Positions 16,774 through 26,538 are shown, counted from the stretch's first letter. The stretch is DNA of 64,000 nt from JABDEZ01 sp965276955 (GCA_965276955.1 CBDIBP010000005.1:1-64000); one strand, 5' to 3'. Notes: generated by a model not told the origin, from the sequence alone. A program made the numbers and translations.

Positions 16774-17583
16774 ATGCAACAGGGTGGTGAGTATGTTTTG
16801 CCGGGTAATGAGCGGCTGCACTATATAAAGATGGGTACAGGTAAGCGGTTGCTGCTCGCGTTTCACGGGTATAATAATAATGCTTCATTATTCACATCGT
16901 TTGGTGCTGAGCTTGGTGGCGAATTCACCATTATTTCTTTTGATCTGCCTTATCATGGCGGCAGTAAGTGGTTGGGCAGGCCTTTTGTTATTGGTGACCT
17001 GGGTATATTGCTGCAAGCAGTTATGCGGGACCATGGGGTGGATAAGGTATATCTTATGGGATATAGCCTGGGTGGGCGTGTGTGCCTGACCATTGCAGAA
17101 CATTGGCCGCAATGGATAGATAGAGTTGTCTTATTATCGTCGGACGGATTGGCCTTTAACCCTGTTTATTACTTTGCGACCAGCACTGGGGTGGGTAGAC
17201 GAATGTTTCACCAACTTGTAAAAAAACCGGACGTTTATATAAAGGCATTCAACCTGATGCGAAAATATAATGTGATACATGAATCGCTTTTTCAATTTGT
17301 AAAAATGCACCTGCAACCCCGGCAGAACCGTGAATTCCTGAAAAAGGTATGGCTGGTAATGAAGGAGATAAAGCCACATCTGAAACATTTGAAGAAAGTG
17401 CTGAATGGTTATAAGATACCCGTTTTTGTGTTTGCAGGAGCCTACGATCGTATCATACCATTGAAACAAGCCCGAAGTTTTGTGAAGGGTTTGAGAACAG
17501 CCAGGTTGATCATACTTCAATCTGGTCACCGAACAATAAATGTGGATACGATACCGGAAATAGCTAAAATCCTCGCAGACTGA
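16774..17583 (+). CDS. Alpha/beta hydrolase
   Basis: A 269-residue alpha/beta-hydrolase-fold protein without a signal peptide. Nucleophile elbow GYSLGG with S98, oxyanion-hole region HGYNNN (31-36), probable acid D225 in GAYDRIIP and general base H252 in SGHRT complete the triad. The FHGYNNNASLF start and LPYHGGS resemble small esterases and acyltransferases rather than lipases. The gene ends two bases before the glycosyltransferase start, so the two are very likely co-transcribed and may act on the same lipid or glycan. The substrate cannot be read from the sequence. Confidence 0.85.
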   Translation: MQQGGEYVLPGNERLHYIKMGTGKRLLLAFHGYNNNASLFTSFGAELGGEFTIISFDLPYHGGSKWLGRPFVIGDLGILLQAVMRDHGVDKVYLMGYSLGGRVCLTIAEHWPQWIDRVVLLSSDGLAFNPVYYFATSTGVGRRMFHQLVKKPDVYIKAFNLMRKYNVIHESLFQFVKMHLQPRQNREFLKKVWLVMKEIKPHLKHLKKVLNGYKIPVFVFAGAYDRIIPLKQARSFVKGLRTARLIILQSGHRTINVDTIPEIAKILAD

Positions 17584-17585
17584 TC

Positions 17586-18725
17586 ATGGTGCTTATCTAT
17601 TGTTGCGTGTTCTTATCGGCGTGTTATGGAGTACTCATGATGCTGTACCTGGCAGGATGGTCAAAGCAGCCCACGTTCATCATTCAAAAAGATCACACAC
17701 CGGTAACTACCATTAGTGTTGTAATAGCTGCGCGGAATGAAGAGCACAATATAGGAAGTTGTATAGAAGCCATACGGGCACAGGAATATCCAGATAATTT
17801 GTTGCAGGTGGTGGTGGTTGACGACCATTCTACTGATAATACGGCTGGTGTGGTAAAAAGGTATGGTTCAGATCGGGTAAAATACATTAACCTACGGGAG
17901 CATTTAGATAGTGATGATACTATAATAGCTTATAAGAAAAAGGCACTGGCTACAGGCATTGCACATAGCAGCGGGCACTTGATAGTAACTACAGATGCAG
18001 ACTGCATACCCCCGAAACAGTGGTTGCTGCACATCGCACAATTATACGAAAAAGAAATGCCGGTAATGATAGTAGCGCCGGTAGACCTTACTAATAATAA
18101 TAGTATCGTAGAGGTATTCCAGTCGCTTGATTTTATGAGCATGCAGGGCATTACCGCGGCCAGTCATTTTATGAACATGGGCAACATGAGCAATGGCGCC
18201 AACCTTGCCTTTAGCAGGGACGCCTACGAGCATGTTGGTGGGTATGCAGGTATAGATCACCTGGCATCGGGTGATGATTATCTGCTGATGATGAAATTGC
18301 AAAAGGTATATTCAGGACGTATTGCCTACCTAAAATCGCCATTGGCTATAGTACCCACCCCACCACAGCACGACTGGGCAGGATTTTACCGGCAACGCGT
18401 GCGCTGGGCATCTAAATCGGGCAAGTACGATGATAAGAAGATGACCACTGTTTTAAGTTTTGTTTATTTATATGATCTTTCTTTGGTAGTACTTGCCGTT
18501 GCTTCTATATTTAGCAAAGGTTGTGTTATGGCACTGGCTGCATGCCTGCTTGTAAAGGTGATCGCAGAATTGATATACCTATATCCTGTAGCACGCTTTT
18601 TCAACAAGCGCAGACAGCTATGGATATTCCCATTCTTACAGCCTTTGCATATATTGTATATTGTGCTGGTGGGCCTTGCCGGTTTTATGGGCGACTACGA
18701 GTGGAAGGGGAGGACAGTTAAATAA
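17586..18725 (+). CDS. Membrane glycosyltransferase family 2
   Basis: A 379-residue processive-type family 2 glycosyltransferase at the inner membrane. N-terminal membrane helix (about 1-24); catalytic domain with VVIAARNEEHNIG, VVVVDDHSTDNT (acidic pair at 79-80), TTDADCIPP (D137-D139, metal/nucleotide-sugar site), an acidic GDDY motif, and RQRVRWASK, the QxxRW-like acceptor motif. Two or three membrane helices follow (about 290-370). It would transfer a sugar from a nucleotide donor to a lipid or polysaccharide; donor and acceptor are unknown. It starts 2 bases after the hydrolase stop codon. Confidence 0.9.
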   Translation: MVLIYCCVFLSACYGVLMMLYLAGWSKQPTFIIQKDHTPVTTISVVIAARNEEHNIGSCIEAIRAQEYPDNLLQVVVVDDHSTDNTAGVVKRYGSDRVKYINLREHLDSDDTIIAYKKKALATGIAHSSGHLIVTTDADCIPPKQWLLHIAQLYEKEMPVMIVAPVDLTNNNSIVEVFQSLDFMSMQGITAASHFMNMGNMSNGANLAFSRDAYEHVGGYAGIDHLASGDDYLLMMKLQKVYSGRIAYLKSPLAIVPTPPQHDWAGFYRQRVRWASKSGKYDDKKMTTVLSFVYLYDLSLVVLAVASIFSKGCVMALAACLLVKVIAELIYLYPVARFFNKRRQLWIFPFLQPLHILYIVLVGLAGFMGDYEWKGRTVK

Positions 18726-18755
18726 TTTCTTTATTTTTATTCAAAACCTATTGTA

Positions 18756-19163
18756 ATGCGCAAGGTGATAGCTATAGTTTCGGTATTGATAGTAGTATTT
18801 GTAGCTGGATATGTATACTGGTTCTATTACAATCCATATAGCGATGGGTTTAGAGAAGGTGCGCTCCAGAAGTTTTCAAGGCGGGGAAATGTTTTTAAAA
18901 CTTACGAGGGCGAGATGGTGCAACTTGGTTTTGGACAGCGTGCCAGTACAGGACTGGTGAACGCTAACTATTTTTATTTCAGCGTAGCTGATAATGCGGT
19001 GGCCGATTCACTGGAGGCCAATACGGGTAAGGTCGTAAAACTGCACTATATACAATACAGGCGCAGCCTGCCCTGGCGTGGAGAAAATTACAATGGTAAG
19101 AACAGTGATGCCGGTCAGTATGTAGTAGACGGCATAGCTGGGGTGAGTGCCAATCCTTATTGA
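18756..19163 (+). CDS. Conserved hypothetical membrane-anchored protein
   Basis: A 135-residue protein with an N-terminal hydrophobic segment (about 4-26, VIAIVSVLIVVFVAGYVYWF) and a soluble remainder predicted to face the periplasm. Visible patterns are YNPYSDGFREG, LGFGQRAS and a C-terminal DAGQYVVDGI. I recall similar small proteins in Bacteroidota, sometimes mislabelled as 6-phosphogluconate dehydrogenase, but assign no function. It lies 30 bases after the glycosyltransferase and overlaps the convergent RsmI-like gene by 7 bases. Confidence 0.7.
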   Translation: MRKVIAIVSVLIVVFVAGYVYWFYYNPYSDGFREGALQKFSRRGNVFKTYEGEMVQLGFGQRASTGLVNANYFYFSVADNAVADSLEANTGKVVKLHYIQYRRSLPWRGENYNGKNSDAGQYVVDGIAGVSANPY

Positions 19164-19861
19164 GCCAATATTGAAAATACTGCTGGTACTTTACCCAATA
19201 CCGGTACCTCTTTTTTCCAGTTCGCTATGCTGTATGTTTTAATATAGGCATCAGCAGCAGTAAGGTCTTTGGCAATGGATAGCATAGTGGTCGGTAGACA
19301 GTTCTTGAGCAGATCGGCAAGGATGCTTTCATTACGGTAAGGGGTCTCGATAAATAGCTGGGTCTGCTTTTCTTTGGCCGATAACTGTTCCAGGTGTTTG
19401 ATGCGTTTACTGCGTTCCGGGTCTTTTACTGGCAAGTAGCCGTTAAAGCAAAAACTTTGTCCATTGAGGCCCGATGCCATTAACGCCAGTATAATGGAGC
19501 TTGGCCCAGTAACAGGTACCACAGTAGCATTTTTTTGGTGCGCTATTGCAGCAAGTTCTGCACCGGGATCTGCAACGCCCGGGCAGCCAGATTCACTTAG
19601 CACTCCTATAGTAAAGCCATCGTGCAACCACTTTTTAAAAAGTGTTACATCAACGCCCTCATGTTTACTCATCTCTGAGAACTGTATCTCATCGATATTC
19701 AGCGTTGGGTGCAGTAAACGCAGGAAGCGCCGTGCTGTACGCACATTCTCTGCAAAATAATACTTGATATTGCCTGTTACCGTATATACTTCGGCAGGTA
19801 GCGTTTGTATGGCGCCATCGGCAATGGGTACAGGTATCAGATAAAGCTTTCCTTGTGGCAT
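19157..19861 (-). CDS. RsmI-like SAM-dependent methyltransferase (tetrapyrrole methylase fold)
   Basis: A 234-residue protein of the tetrapyrrole-methylase fold. N-terminal LYLIPVPIAD corresponds to the LYLVPTPI start of RsmI, which 2'-O-methylates C1402 of 16S rRNA. Further family marks are LSESGCPGVADPGAEL, VPVTGPSSIILALMASGLNG, FNGYLP and FIETPYRN. The frame extends to 20341, but that part is antisense to the glycosylase gene and has no family match; the ATG at 19861 gives the expected start. Bacteroidota often carry a divergent second paralogue of this family, so the exact rRNA position is not certain. It is convergent with the 135-residue gene. Confidence 0.85.
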   Translation of the reverse strand: MPQGKLYLIPVPIADGAIQTLPAEVYTVTGNIKYYFAENVRTARRFLRLLHPTLNIDEIQFSEMSKHEGVDVTLFKKWLHDGFTIGVLSESGCPGVADPGAELAAIAHQKNATVVPVTGPSSIILALMASGLNGQSFCFNGYLPVKDPERSKRIKHLEQLSAKEKQTQLFIETPYRNESILADLLKNCLPTTMLSIAKDLTAADAYIKTYSIANWKKEVPVLGKVPAVFSILAQ

Positions 19862-19915
19862 AATGGCATAAAAATACACCATTGCCATCATTACGCATAA
19901 CCTTATCTTCATAGT

Positions 19916-20521
19916 ATGATATTGCCAGGATCGTTTTATACCAGGAAAGACGTTGTAGCCATAGCCCGCGACCTGATAGGTAAGGTGCTTGTGACCAACT
20001 TTAATAATGAATATACGGCAGGGATGATAGTGGAGACCGAGGCATATGCCGGTGTAATAGATAAGGCATCGCATGCATATGGCGGCAGGCGCACCGGACG
20101 TACCGAAGTGATGTATGGAAGCGGGGGCATAGCGTATGTGTACCTCTGTTATGGCATACATCATCTTTTTAATGTTGTGACCCATCTGCAGGATACACCC
20201 CATGCCGTATTGGTAAGGGCATTGGAGCCGCTGGATGGTATACCTTATATGCTGGAACGGAGAAAAAAAGAAAAGCTTGCGCCGGCCCTTACAGCCGGCC
20301 CGGGTGCAATGAGCGCTGCTATGGGTATAAATAAACTGCATACCGGGTATACGCTGGCTGGCCCAGACATCTATATAGAAGACAGGGGCTTCACTGTAAA
20401 GGATAAGGATATAGTGGCCGGGACCAGAGTAGGAGTAGGGTATGCTGCCGAAGATGCGATGTTGCCCTACCGTTTTTGCCTGAAGGATAACAAATATGTA
20501 AGCAAGGCAAAAGGTCTGTAA
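19916..20521 (+). CDS. 3-methyladenine DNA glycosylase, AAG/MPG family
   Basis: A 201-residue base-excision-repair enzyme that removes alkylated purines. IVETEAYAG contains catalytic E42 and base-stacking Y44, and H53 sits at the conserved spacing seen in human AAG (E125, Y127, H136). Also typical are RRTGRTEVMYGSGGIAYVYL, GPGAMSAAMGI and the closing region RVGVGYAAEDA. Length matches the bacterial family. It starts 54 bases from the divergent RsmI-like gene and ends at a bidirectional terminator. Confidence 0.93.
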   Translation: MILPGSFYTRKDVVAIARDLIGKVLVTNFNNEYTAGMIVETEAYAGVIDKASHAYGGRRTGRTEVMYGSGGIAYVYLCYGIHHLFNVVTHLQDTPHAVLVRALEPLDGIPYMLERRKKEKLAPALTAGPGAMSAAMGINKLHTGYTLAGPDIYIEDRGFTVKDKDIVAGTRVGVGYAAEDAMLPYRFCLKDNKYVSKAKGL

Positions 20522-20524
20522 AAT

Positions 20525-20552
20525 AAAAAACCGGCATTAAGCCGGTTTTTTT
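20525..20552. terminator. Bidirectional terminator between the glycosylase and PorP/SprF genes
   Basis: AAAAAACCGGC and GCCGGTTTTTT form a perfect stem with loop ATTAA. T runs occur on both strands and serve the two convergent genes. Confidence 0.85.
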
Positions 20553-20572
20553 ATAAAAAGGTATAAAGCGTG

Positions 20573-21610
20573 TTAGAACTTAGGACAAGCAAAGTTGTAA
20601 GTAGGTGCTGCAGCGCGTTTGTTGATGTTGCCATTGAATGTAAGTGATAATTCATAAGCACCTGCACCGCCAGTAGCTGGTGTGAAGCTTGAAATGTTAA
20701 CATCGTAGCTAACACCTAACTGCATTTTAGCCCATCCTAAACCTATGTAAGGAGAAACTGCATCGCCATAGCGATACCAGCCACCAAGATAGAAGATAGT
20801 GTTCTTACGGAACTCAAGGTCATGACCTGGATTCAATATAAAACCAACTGCGCCACCTATCAGAACCTCTGTAGCAGAAGCTTGTGTTTGGTATAGTGCA
20901 CTTGTGTACAATACAACGTTCTCATTAAGGTCGAATGAACCACCTAAGTAAGCTGTTTGGCGAGAGTGGATCTGGTGGTTGCTGCTTTGAAAAGTTTCAA
21001 CTGGTTCTGTAAGGTGATAGTAAGAAAAACCTGCATAAGCAGTAGCATGCTCGCTTACGTGGCCTGAATACATTAAACCTGCATTGAAGTCGGCATAACT
21101 AAGGTCAGCAGAACCAAATGTTTCGCCTGATGGGTATGGAGTACCACCCGTAGCAGCATCGAACTGTGCTTCGAATTTCAGTTTGGTGAAGTCAAGGCTT
21201 TTTTGCACCAGCATACCCTGTACGCCTAAAGATATGGTGTGTTGCTTAGATGCGCCGAATGCTTTGTGATAAGCTGCAGAAAGACCTACTGTGGTATTTT
21301 GCAATCCACCTTCACCAGACTTGTCGTACAAGCCCAATATGCCAAGGCCCAAAGCGTCGCCTTCAGGTAATTTACCTTTCAGGGTAGCTATATCAAATGC
21401 GATAGTACCTGTGATGTATGGGTTGGAAGATACGCTTGCCCACTGTGTTCTGTAATTTGCTGAAAAACGCAGGTCATTCTGCACCAGACCTGTAAGAGCT
21501 GGATTTAGTGTAAGCGGCGAAGTGAAATATTGAGTGTAGTGAATATCCTGGGCCATCGCGGAACACGTCAACATCATAGCAGCACTTACCCCTAGTAATA
21601 TTTTCTTCAT
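20573..21610 (-). CDS. PorP/SprF family type IX secretion system membrane protein
   Basis: A 345-residue outer-membrane beta-barrel protein. Signal peptide about 1-20 (ending SAMA-Q), then the family start QDIHYTQYFTSPLTLNPALTG and repeated amphipathic strands with glycine-aromatic turns. It closes with YNFACPKF, like the terminal CPRF of this family. PorP/SprF proteins pair with a PorE-like or gliding adaptor, or with a secreted partner, to present proteins exported by the type IX system. Here the gene is solitary; no other type IX core component is in the window, although a large protein with the type IX sorting domain lies at 38882-45889. Confidence 0.9.
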   Translation of the reverse strand: MKKILLGVSAAMMLTCSAMAQDIHYTQYFTSPLTLNPALTGLVQNDLRFSANYRTQWASVSSNPYITGTIAFDIATLKGKLPEGDALGLGILGLYDKSGEGGLQNTTVGLSAAYHKAFGASKQHTISLGVQGMLVQKSLDFTKLKFEAQFDAATGGTPYPSGETFGSADLSYADFNAGLMYSGHVSEHATAYAGFSYYHLTEPVETFQSSNHQIHSRQTAYLGGSFDLNENVVLYTSALYQTQASATEVLIGGAVGFILNPGHDLEFRKNTIFYLGGWYRYGDAVSPYIGLGWAKMQLGVSYDVNISSFTPATGGAGAYELSLTFNGNINKRAAAPTYNFACPKF

Positions 21611-21718
21611 CGTGAGATATATTTTATAATAAGTTTAGCAGAATTTGAATTTCCGCAAGCAAAATAAGTCAATTCCTGATATTATACAAGACGGCGTTAA
21701 ATTTTATTTTGGTTGGGT

Positions 21719-22369
21719 CTAGCCCTGAATTTTATTGCCATAGGCCAGATCGCCTGCATCGCCCAGCCCGGGCACTATGTAGCCCCTGGCAGTAAGCTCG
21801 TCGTCAATATCACCAGCCCATATATTTATATCCGTATACTTACGTTCTATCATTTCTATACCTACAGTGCACGCAATAGCGGTAACAATGTGTATGGCTC
21901 GGGGGCGGCCAAACTCAACTAATGTATCCAGTGCCAAGATGAGAGATGCGCCGGTAGCCAACATAGGGTCAGCAACGATAAGTGTTTTACCGGAAAGTAA
22001 TGGCGATGTGACATATTGCTGGTCTATCTCGAAATTGCCGTCGCGATCGTGTTTGCGGTAACCGCCAATAAAGGCATTATCTGCTTTATCAAAATAGTTC
22101 AGCAACCCATGGTGCAATGGTACCCCAGCCCTCAATATGGTAGCAATTACGGGTTGTTGCTCCAGTTCGTTGCACACTGTTTCGCCCATAGGCGTTTGTA
22201 TCTTTACCTGCTTGTATGGTAACAGCTTGCTTATTTCATAAGCTGCAACTTCACCTATACGCTCCATATTCCTTCGGAAACGCATGCGGTCGGTTTGAAC
22301 AGTAGTATCCCGTATCTCTTTCACCCATTCACAAAGTATGGTGTTGCTGCTGCTTAAATTGGTGACCAT
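21719..22369 (-). CDS. upp: Uracil phosphoribosyltransferase
   Basis: A 216-residue salvage enzyme converting uracil and PRPP to UMP. PRPP-binding loop VADPMLATGASLILAL, substrate region ATILRAGVPLHHGL, and the uracil-binding C-terminus ARGYIVPGLGDAGDLAYG. The frame is open 18 bases further upstream, but MVTNLSSSNT from the ATG at 22369 matches the usual start length. It lies 108 bases upstream of the PorP/SprF gene on the same strand; joint transcription is possible but not evident. Confidence 0.95.
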   Translation of the reverse strand: MVTNLSSSNTILCEWVKEIRDTTVQTDRMRFRRNMERIGEVAAYEISKLLPYKQVKIQTPMGETVCNELEQQPVIATILRAGVPLHHGLLNYFDKADNAFIGGYRKHDRDGNFEIDQQYVTSPLLSGKTLIVADPMLATGASLILALDTLVEFGRPRAIHIVTAIACTVGIEMIERKYTDINIWAGDIDDELTARGYIVPGLGDAGDLAYGNKIQG

Positions 22370-22507
22370 AGTATATTTTTGACGCAACTATATTAAGCAT
22401 AAAAGTTAAGAACCAAGCTGTGGTGAAATATATTTTATGGTTTCAGGCTTGTTTGTTGCATACCGGCCACCGTGCCGTTAAAATGGAGTTAAACTATTGT
22501 GTTATAT

Positions 22508-22545
22508 TTTGATACAATAAGCTACTATCTATTTTTGTACCTTTG
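22508..22545 (+). promoter_or_regulatory. Promoter region of the uppS-bamA-skp operon
   Basis: Two adjacent -7 boxes, TATTTTTG (22530-22537) and TACCTTTG (22538-22545), follow a TTTG at 22508-22511, 18 bases before the first box. The ATG of uppS is at 22578. Confidence 0.5.
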
Positions 22546-22577
22546 CACACCTTTTTACACAACTGCTGATATCTGTT

Positions 22578-23339
22578 ATGGATCTATTAGGAACTCTTGA
22601 CCTTACTCTTCTGCCGAAGCATGTAGCCATTATTATGGATGGCAATGGGCGATGGGCCAAAGAAAAAGGCCAGGACAGGGTATATGGCCATCACGAAGGT
22701 GTAATAAGCGTTCGCGAAATAGTGAATACAAGTGCAGAGCTGGGTATATCTTACCTTACCCTCTATGCTTTTTCTACCGAAAACTGGAAACGACCACAGG
22801 AAGAAGTGAATGCACTTATGGAACTGCTGGTGAATACCATACGCCGGGAGGTAGACGAACTGAAAAAAAATAATGTGCGACTGCACGTGATAGGCGATTT
22901 TAAGAGCCTGCCAGAGGTATGCCAGAAAGAACTGAATGAAGCGATAGAAATAACTGCGATCAATACCGGACTGAACCTGGTGCTGGCACTTAGCTACAGC
23001 TCAACATGGGAAATAACGGAGGCAGCACGAAATATTGCAAAGGACGCTATGGCTGGTAACCTGAAGCCAGAAGATATAACACATGAGTTATTTCATAAGT
23101 ATTTGAATACATCAGCGTTCCCAGACCCTGAACTGATGATACGGACCAGCGGAGAACACAGGATAAGCAATTTCCTATTGTACCAGCTGGCATATGCAGA
23201 GCTATATTTCACAAACGTGCATTGGCCTGAATTCAGAAAACAAAATCTATATGAAGCATTGCTTAATTATCAGCAACGCGAACGCCGTTTCGGCAAAACC
23301 AGTGAACAAATTCAAACGAACTCTCCCCAGCATGTATAA
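22578..23339 (+). CDS. uppS: Isoprenyl (undecaprenyl) diphosphate synthase
   Basis: A 253-residue cis-prenyltransferase that elongates farnesyl diphosphate to the C55 carrier lipid for peptidoglycan and O-antigen. Signature HVAIIMDGNGRWAKEKG with catalytic D21 and diphosphate-binding residues, YLTLYAFSTENWKRP, and the C-terminal RTSGEHRISNFLLYQLAY plus ELYFTNVHWPEF. The first gene of the envelope operon; its stop overlaps the bamA start by 8 bases, so the pair is translationally coupled. Confidence 0.96.
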   Translation: MDLLGTLDLTLLPKHVAIIMDGNGRWAKEKGQDRVYGHHEGVISVREIVNTSAELGISYLTLYAFSTENWKRPQEEVNALMELLVNTIRREVDELKKNNVRLHVIGDFKSLPEVCQKELNEAIEITAINTGLNLVLALSYSSTWEITEAARNIAKDAMAGNLKPEDITHELFHKYLNTSAFPDPELMIRTSGEHRISNFLLYQLAYAELYFTNVHWPEFRKQNLYEALLNYQQRERRFGKTSEQIQTNSPQHV

Positions 23340-25992
23340 AAGTATTTTGCGCATTTGCCTTTTGTGTGTATTCGTGGTGTGCACGGCAGTGTCTTATGGG
23401 CAGATAGGCCGCAGTGGTGGTGGCGGGCTGCAAAAATACCAGGGCGCGCAGGGTGCAGACCCCGAAAAGCCTAAGGAATATGAACTGGGTGGGCTAACTG
23501 TAAGCGGTACCAAGTACCTGGACCAGGACCTGCTGCTTGCAGTAACCGGCCTTACCGTAGGCCAAAAACTACGTTTGCCTAACGATGATAAGGTAGCAAA
23601 AGCAATAAAAAGTCTTTGGAAGCAAGAGCTATTTTCTAACGTAAATATCATTATCTCTAAAATAATTGGCGATAAAGTATTCTTGGAGATACATGTGGAA
23701 GAGAGACCAAGACTGGGGAGGTATAATTTTAAGGGTATAAAGGCTTCGGAGGCTAAAGAGCTGAAAGAAAAACTGAACCTGATAAAAGAAAGGGTGGTGA
23801 CAGAGGCCACCAAGAAAGAGGCAGTTGTAAGAATAAAGAAGTTCTATACTGATAAAGGCTTTGGCAGAGTATCAGTAGTAGTACTGGAAAAAACAGATAC
23901 TATTGCTGCCAATAAGGTGATGCTCACCTTTGTAATAAACAAAGGCAATAAGACCCACATTAACCAGATAAACATATCGGGCAATAACAATGCTGTTGAG
24001 GCCAAGTTGAGGCACTCCTTGAAGTCTACTAAAGAAATGATGCGCTTCACGCTGCATGCTGCTGATGAAAAAAGCGTTTACAGTTCTAACAAGCGCTCAT
24101 TTAAAAAGTACATTACTAACTTTGGTTTCTTGTCGCTATCGAAGACAATAGATGCACTGGACCCATATGTGAAACTCACCTTTAGTTCATCTAAATTCAA
24201 CCAAACCAAATTCGAGGATGATAAGCAGTCGATGATAGCATATTATAATACACTGGGTTATCGTGATGCAGCCATTGCTGCAGATACTATATATCCTGTA
24301 GATAATGGCAACATCAATATAGATATCAAAATAAAGGAAGGCCATAAATATTATTTCGGCGACATTACCTGGAAAGGGAATACAAAATACTCTAATGAGC
24401 AGCTTACCAAAACGCTGAACATAAAGAAGGGTGACGTATTTAACCAACAACTTCTGGAAACGCGTATGGGACGCCAACTAAGCCCCGAAGGTGGTGGTGA
24501 AGACGTAAGTAGCCTGTATATGGATGATGGTTACCTGTTCTTTAATATCGACCCGGTAGAGACCTCTATAATTGGTGATACCATTAATTATGAAATGCGC
24601 ATCACAGAAGGATCGCAGGCTACCATAAGGGATATAACCATATATGGTAACGACCGTACCAATGAGCACGTGATACGTCGCGAGTTACGTACGCTGCCGG
24701 GTAATAAGTTCAGCCGTTCTGACCTTATTCGTTCACAGCGCGAAATAGCTAACCTTGGTTTCTTTGACCAGGAGAAGATAGGTATACAGCCTAAGCCACA
24801 TCCTGAAGATGGAACGGTGGATATAGAATATACAGTAGTAGAGAAATCGAGCGACCAGTTGCAGTTATCAGCAGGTTTTGGTGGCGGCATCAACTTTTAT
24901 GGTAATGTTGGTATCGTATTCAGCAACTTCTCTATCCGAAATATCTTTAAGCCTAAATTCTGGGATCCGCTACCGGTGGGTGATGGACAGAAGTTCTCTA
25001 TAAATTACCAATCTAATGGTCAGTATTACAACTCATTCAATACTTCCTTTACAGAGCCTTGGCTTGGTGGGCATAAGCCAAACGCACTTACTACGAACTT
25101 TGTATATAGCAAGTACTCTTCCGCCGCAGTAGGTACCGATCCTAACGCTAATTACCTGCGCGTGATAGGTGGTGGTATAGCCATTAGCAAACGCCTGAAA
25201 GTACCAGATGACTTTTTTGTATTAACGTATGGCTTGTTCTACAACAATTACAAACTGAAGGATTATGCATTGCTGGCCGACTTTACAGACGGAACGGCGA
25301 ACGACCTTTATTTTAAATTCGTTATAGCACGAAACTCAATAGACCAGCCATTATATCCACGTAGTGGTTCTAATATCAGTTTCACGTTCCAGTTCACGCC
25401 GCCGTATAGTGCATTTACCGGACAAAACTACGCAATGGAAACTTCGTCTCAGAAGTATAAATGGATAGAATACCACAAGTACCGGTTTACTGCAGACTGG
25501 TATCAAAAGATAGTGGGTAACCTGGTATTGAGATTCGCGACCAAGTATGGCTTCATCGGTTATTACAACCCGGACATTGGTTTCTCACCGTTGAACAGGT
25601 TCCAACTTGGGGGCGACGGTTTGTCAGGGTACTCTTATTTCATAGGCCGCGATATCATATCGCAACGTGGTTATGAGGTGTATGCATCGCAGGCTACAAT
25701 TTTTAACAAATACACAACTGAGCTACGCTATCCATTCTCTCTATCACCTACTGCAACCATCTATGGGCTTGTGTTTGCTGATGCTGCCAACGCCTGGGAC
25801 AACTTTAAAGTGTACAATCCGCTGCAGCTAAACAGGGATGTAGGTGTGGGTGTTCGTATCTTCCTGCCTATGTTCGGGTTGTTGGGTCTGGATTATGGCG
25901 TGGGTATTGATAGGTATAATCAGGCGGCCGGCATTACTGGATTTAAAGATATATCTAAATTTACATTCATGCTTGGCTTTGAGCCGGATTGA
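23332..25992 (+). CDS. bamA: Outer membrane protein assembly factor BamA
   Basis: An 886-residue Omp85 protein that folds and inserts outer-membrane beta barrels. Signal peptide about 1-20 (MYKSILRICLLCVFVV, cleavage after SYG), a glycine-rich linker, POTRA domains over about 45-480 (for example YELGGLTVSGTKYLDQDLL and YYFGDITWKGNTKYSNEQL), then the 16-strand barrel (about 480-886) with family marks NRFQLGGDGLSGYSYFIGRD and FADAANAW. The open frame begins at 23194, but the ATG at 23332 gives the signal peptide. Coupled to uppS and followed by two Skp-like chaperone genes, the standard Bacteroidota arrangement. Confidence 0.96.
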   Translation: MYKSILRICLLCVFVVCTAVSYGQIGRSGGGGLQKYQGAQGADPEKPKEYELGGLTVSGTKYLDQDLLLAVTGLTVGQKLRLPNDDKVAKAIKSLWKQELFSNVNIIISKIIGDKVFLEIHVEERPRLGRYNFKGIKASEAKELKEKLNLIKERVVTEATKKEAVVRIKKFYTDKGFGRVSVVVLEKTDTIAANKVMLTFVINKGNKTHINQINISGNNNAVEAKLRHSLKSTKEMMRFTLHAADEKSVYSSNKRSFKKYITNFGFLSLSKTIDALDPYVKLTFSSSKFNQTKFEDDKQSMIAYYNTLGYRDAAIAADTIYPVDNGNINIDIKIKEGHKYYFGDITWKGNTKYSNEQLTKTLNIKKGDVFNQQLLETRMGRQLSPEGGGEDVSSLYMDDGYLFFNIDPVETSIIGDTINYEMRITEGSQATIRDITIYGNDRTNEHVIRRELRTLPGNKFSRSDLIRSQREIANLGFFDQEKIGIQPKPHPEDGTVDIEYTVVEKSSDQLQLSAGFGGGINFYGNVGIVFSNFSIRNIFKPKFWDPLPVGDGQKFSINYQSNGQYYNSFNTSFTEPWLGGHKPNALTTNFVYSKYSSAAVGTDPNANYLRVIGGGIAISKRLKVPDDFFVLTYGLFYNNYKLKDYALLADFTDGTANDLYFKFVIARNSIDQPLYPRSGSNISFTFQFTPPYSAFTGQNYAMETSSQKYKWIEYHKYRFTADWYQKIVGNLVLRFATKYGFIGYYNPDIGFSPLNRFQLGGDGLSGYSYFIGRDIISQRGYEVYASQATIFNKYTTELRYPFSLSPTATIYGLVFADAANAWDNFKVYNPLQLNRDVGVGVRIFLPMFGLLGLDYGVGIDRYNQAAGITGFKDISKFTFMLGFEPD

Positions 25993-26022
25993 TGAACTTT
26001 TAAACTTTTAAAATTCTTAGCT

Positions 26023-26538
26023 ATGAAAAAGTTAATGGTAGTATTGCTGCTGGTAGTAACTTCTGTGATCAAAGCTGATGCACAGCACTATTGTACTATA
26101 GACTCTAAGTACATACTGGAAAAAATAAGCGACTATAAGGACGCACAGACCAAACTGGACAACCTGTCTAAAACATGGCAGGAAGAGATAGACAACCGTA
26201 TGGCAGAGGTGGACAGGATGTATAAAGCTTACCAGGCTGAGCGCCCTATGCTGAGCGATGACATGAGAAAGAAAAGAGAGGATGAAATAGTGAGCAAGGA
26301 GAAAACAGCTAAAGACCTACAGAAACAACGTTTTGGTTACGAAGGAGATCTATTTAAAAAACGCCAGGAACTGGTAAAGCCTATACAAGACCGTATGTAT
26401 AATGCGGTGCAGAAAATGGCCTCATCACGTGCATATGACCTGGTACTGGATAAAGCGGGTGGCATTACGCTATTTTACGCCGACCCGAAACTGGACCGCA
26501 GTGACGATGTTTTAAAAATTCTTGGAATAAACAAATAA
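26023..26538 (+). CDS. OmpH/Skp-like periplasmic chaperone (first copy)
   Basis: A 171-residue periplasmic protein with signal peptide (about 1-20, ending ADA-Q) and the OmpH/Skp layout: a short beta start (HYCTIDSKYILEKI), two long charged helices forming a tentacle-like coiled coil (about 35-125), and a C-terminal beta return (AYDLVLDKAGGITLFYAD). It would carry unfolded outer-membrane proteins to BamA. It starts 30 bases after bamA and is followed 48 bases later by a paralogue. Confidence 0.9.
   Translation: MKKLMVVLLLVVTSVIKADAQHYCTIDSKYILEKISDYKDAQTKLDNLSKTWQEEIDNRMAEVDRMYKAYQAERPMLSDDMRKKREDEIVSKEKTAKDLQKQRFGYEGDLFKKRQELVKPIQDRMYNAVQKMASSRAYDLVLDKAGGITLFYADPKLDRSDDVLKILGINK

Noticed and set aside
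19862..20341. 160-codon N-terminal extension of the RsmI-like frame
   Set aside because: It lies antisense to the glycosylase gene, and family members start at the LYLIP motif; the ATG at 19861 is sufficient.
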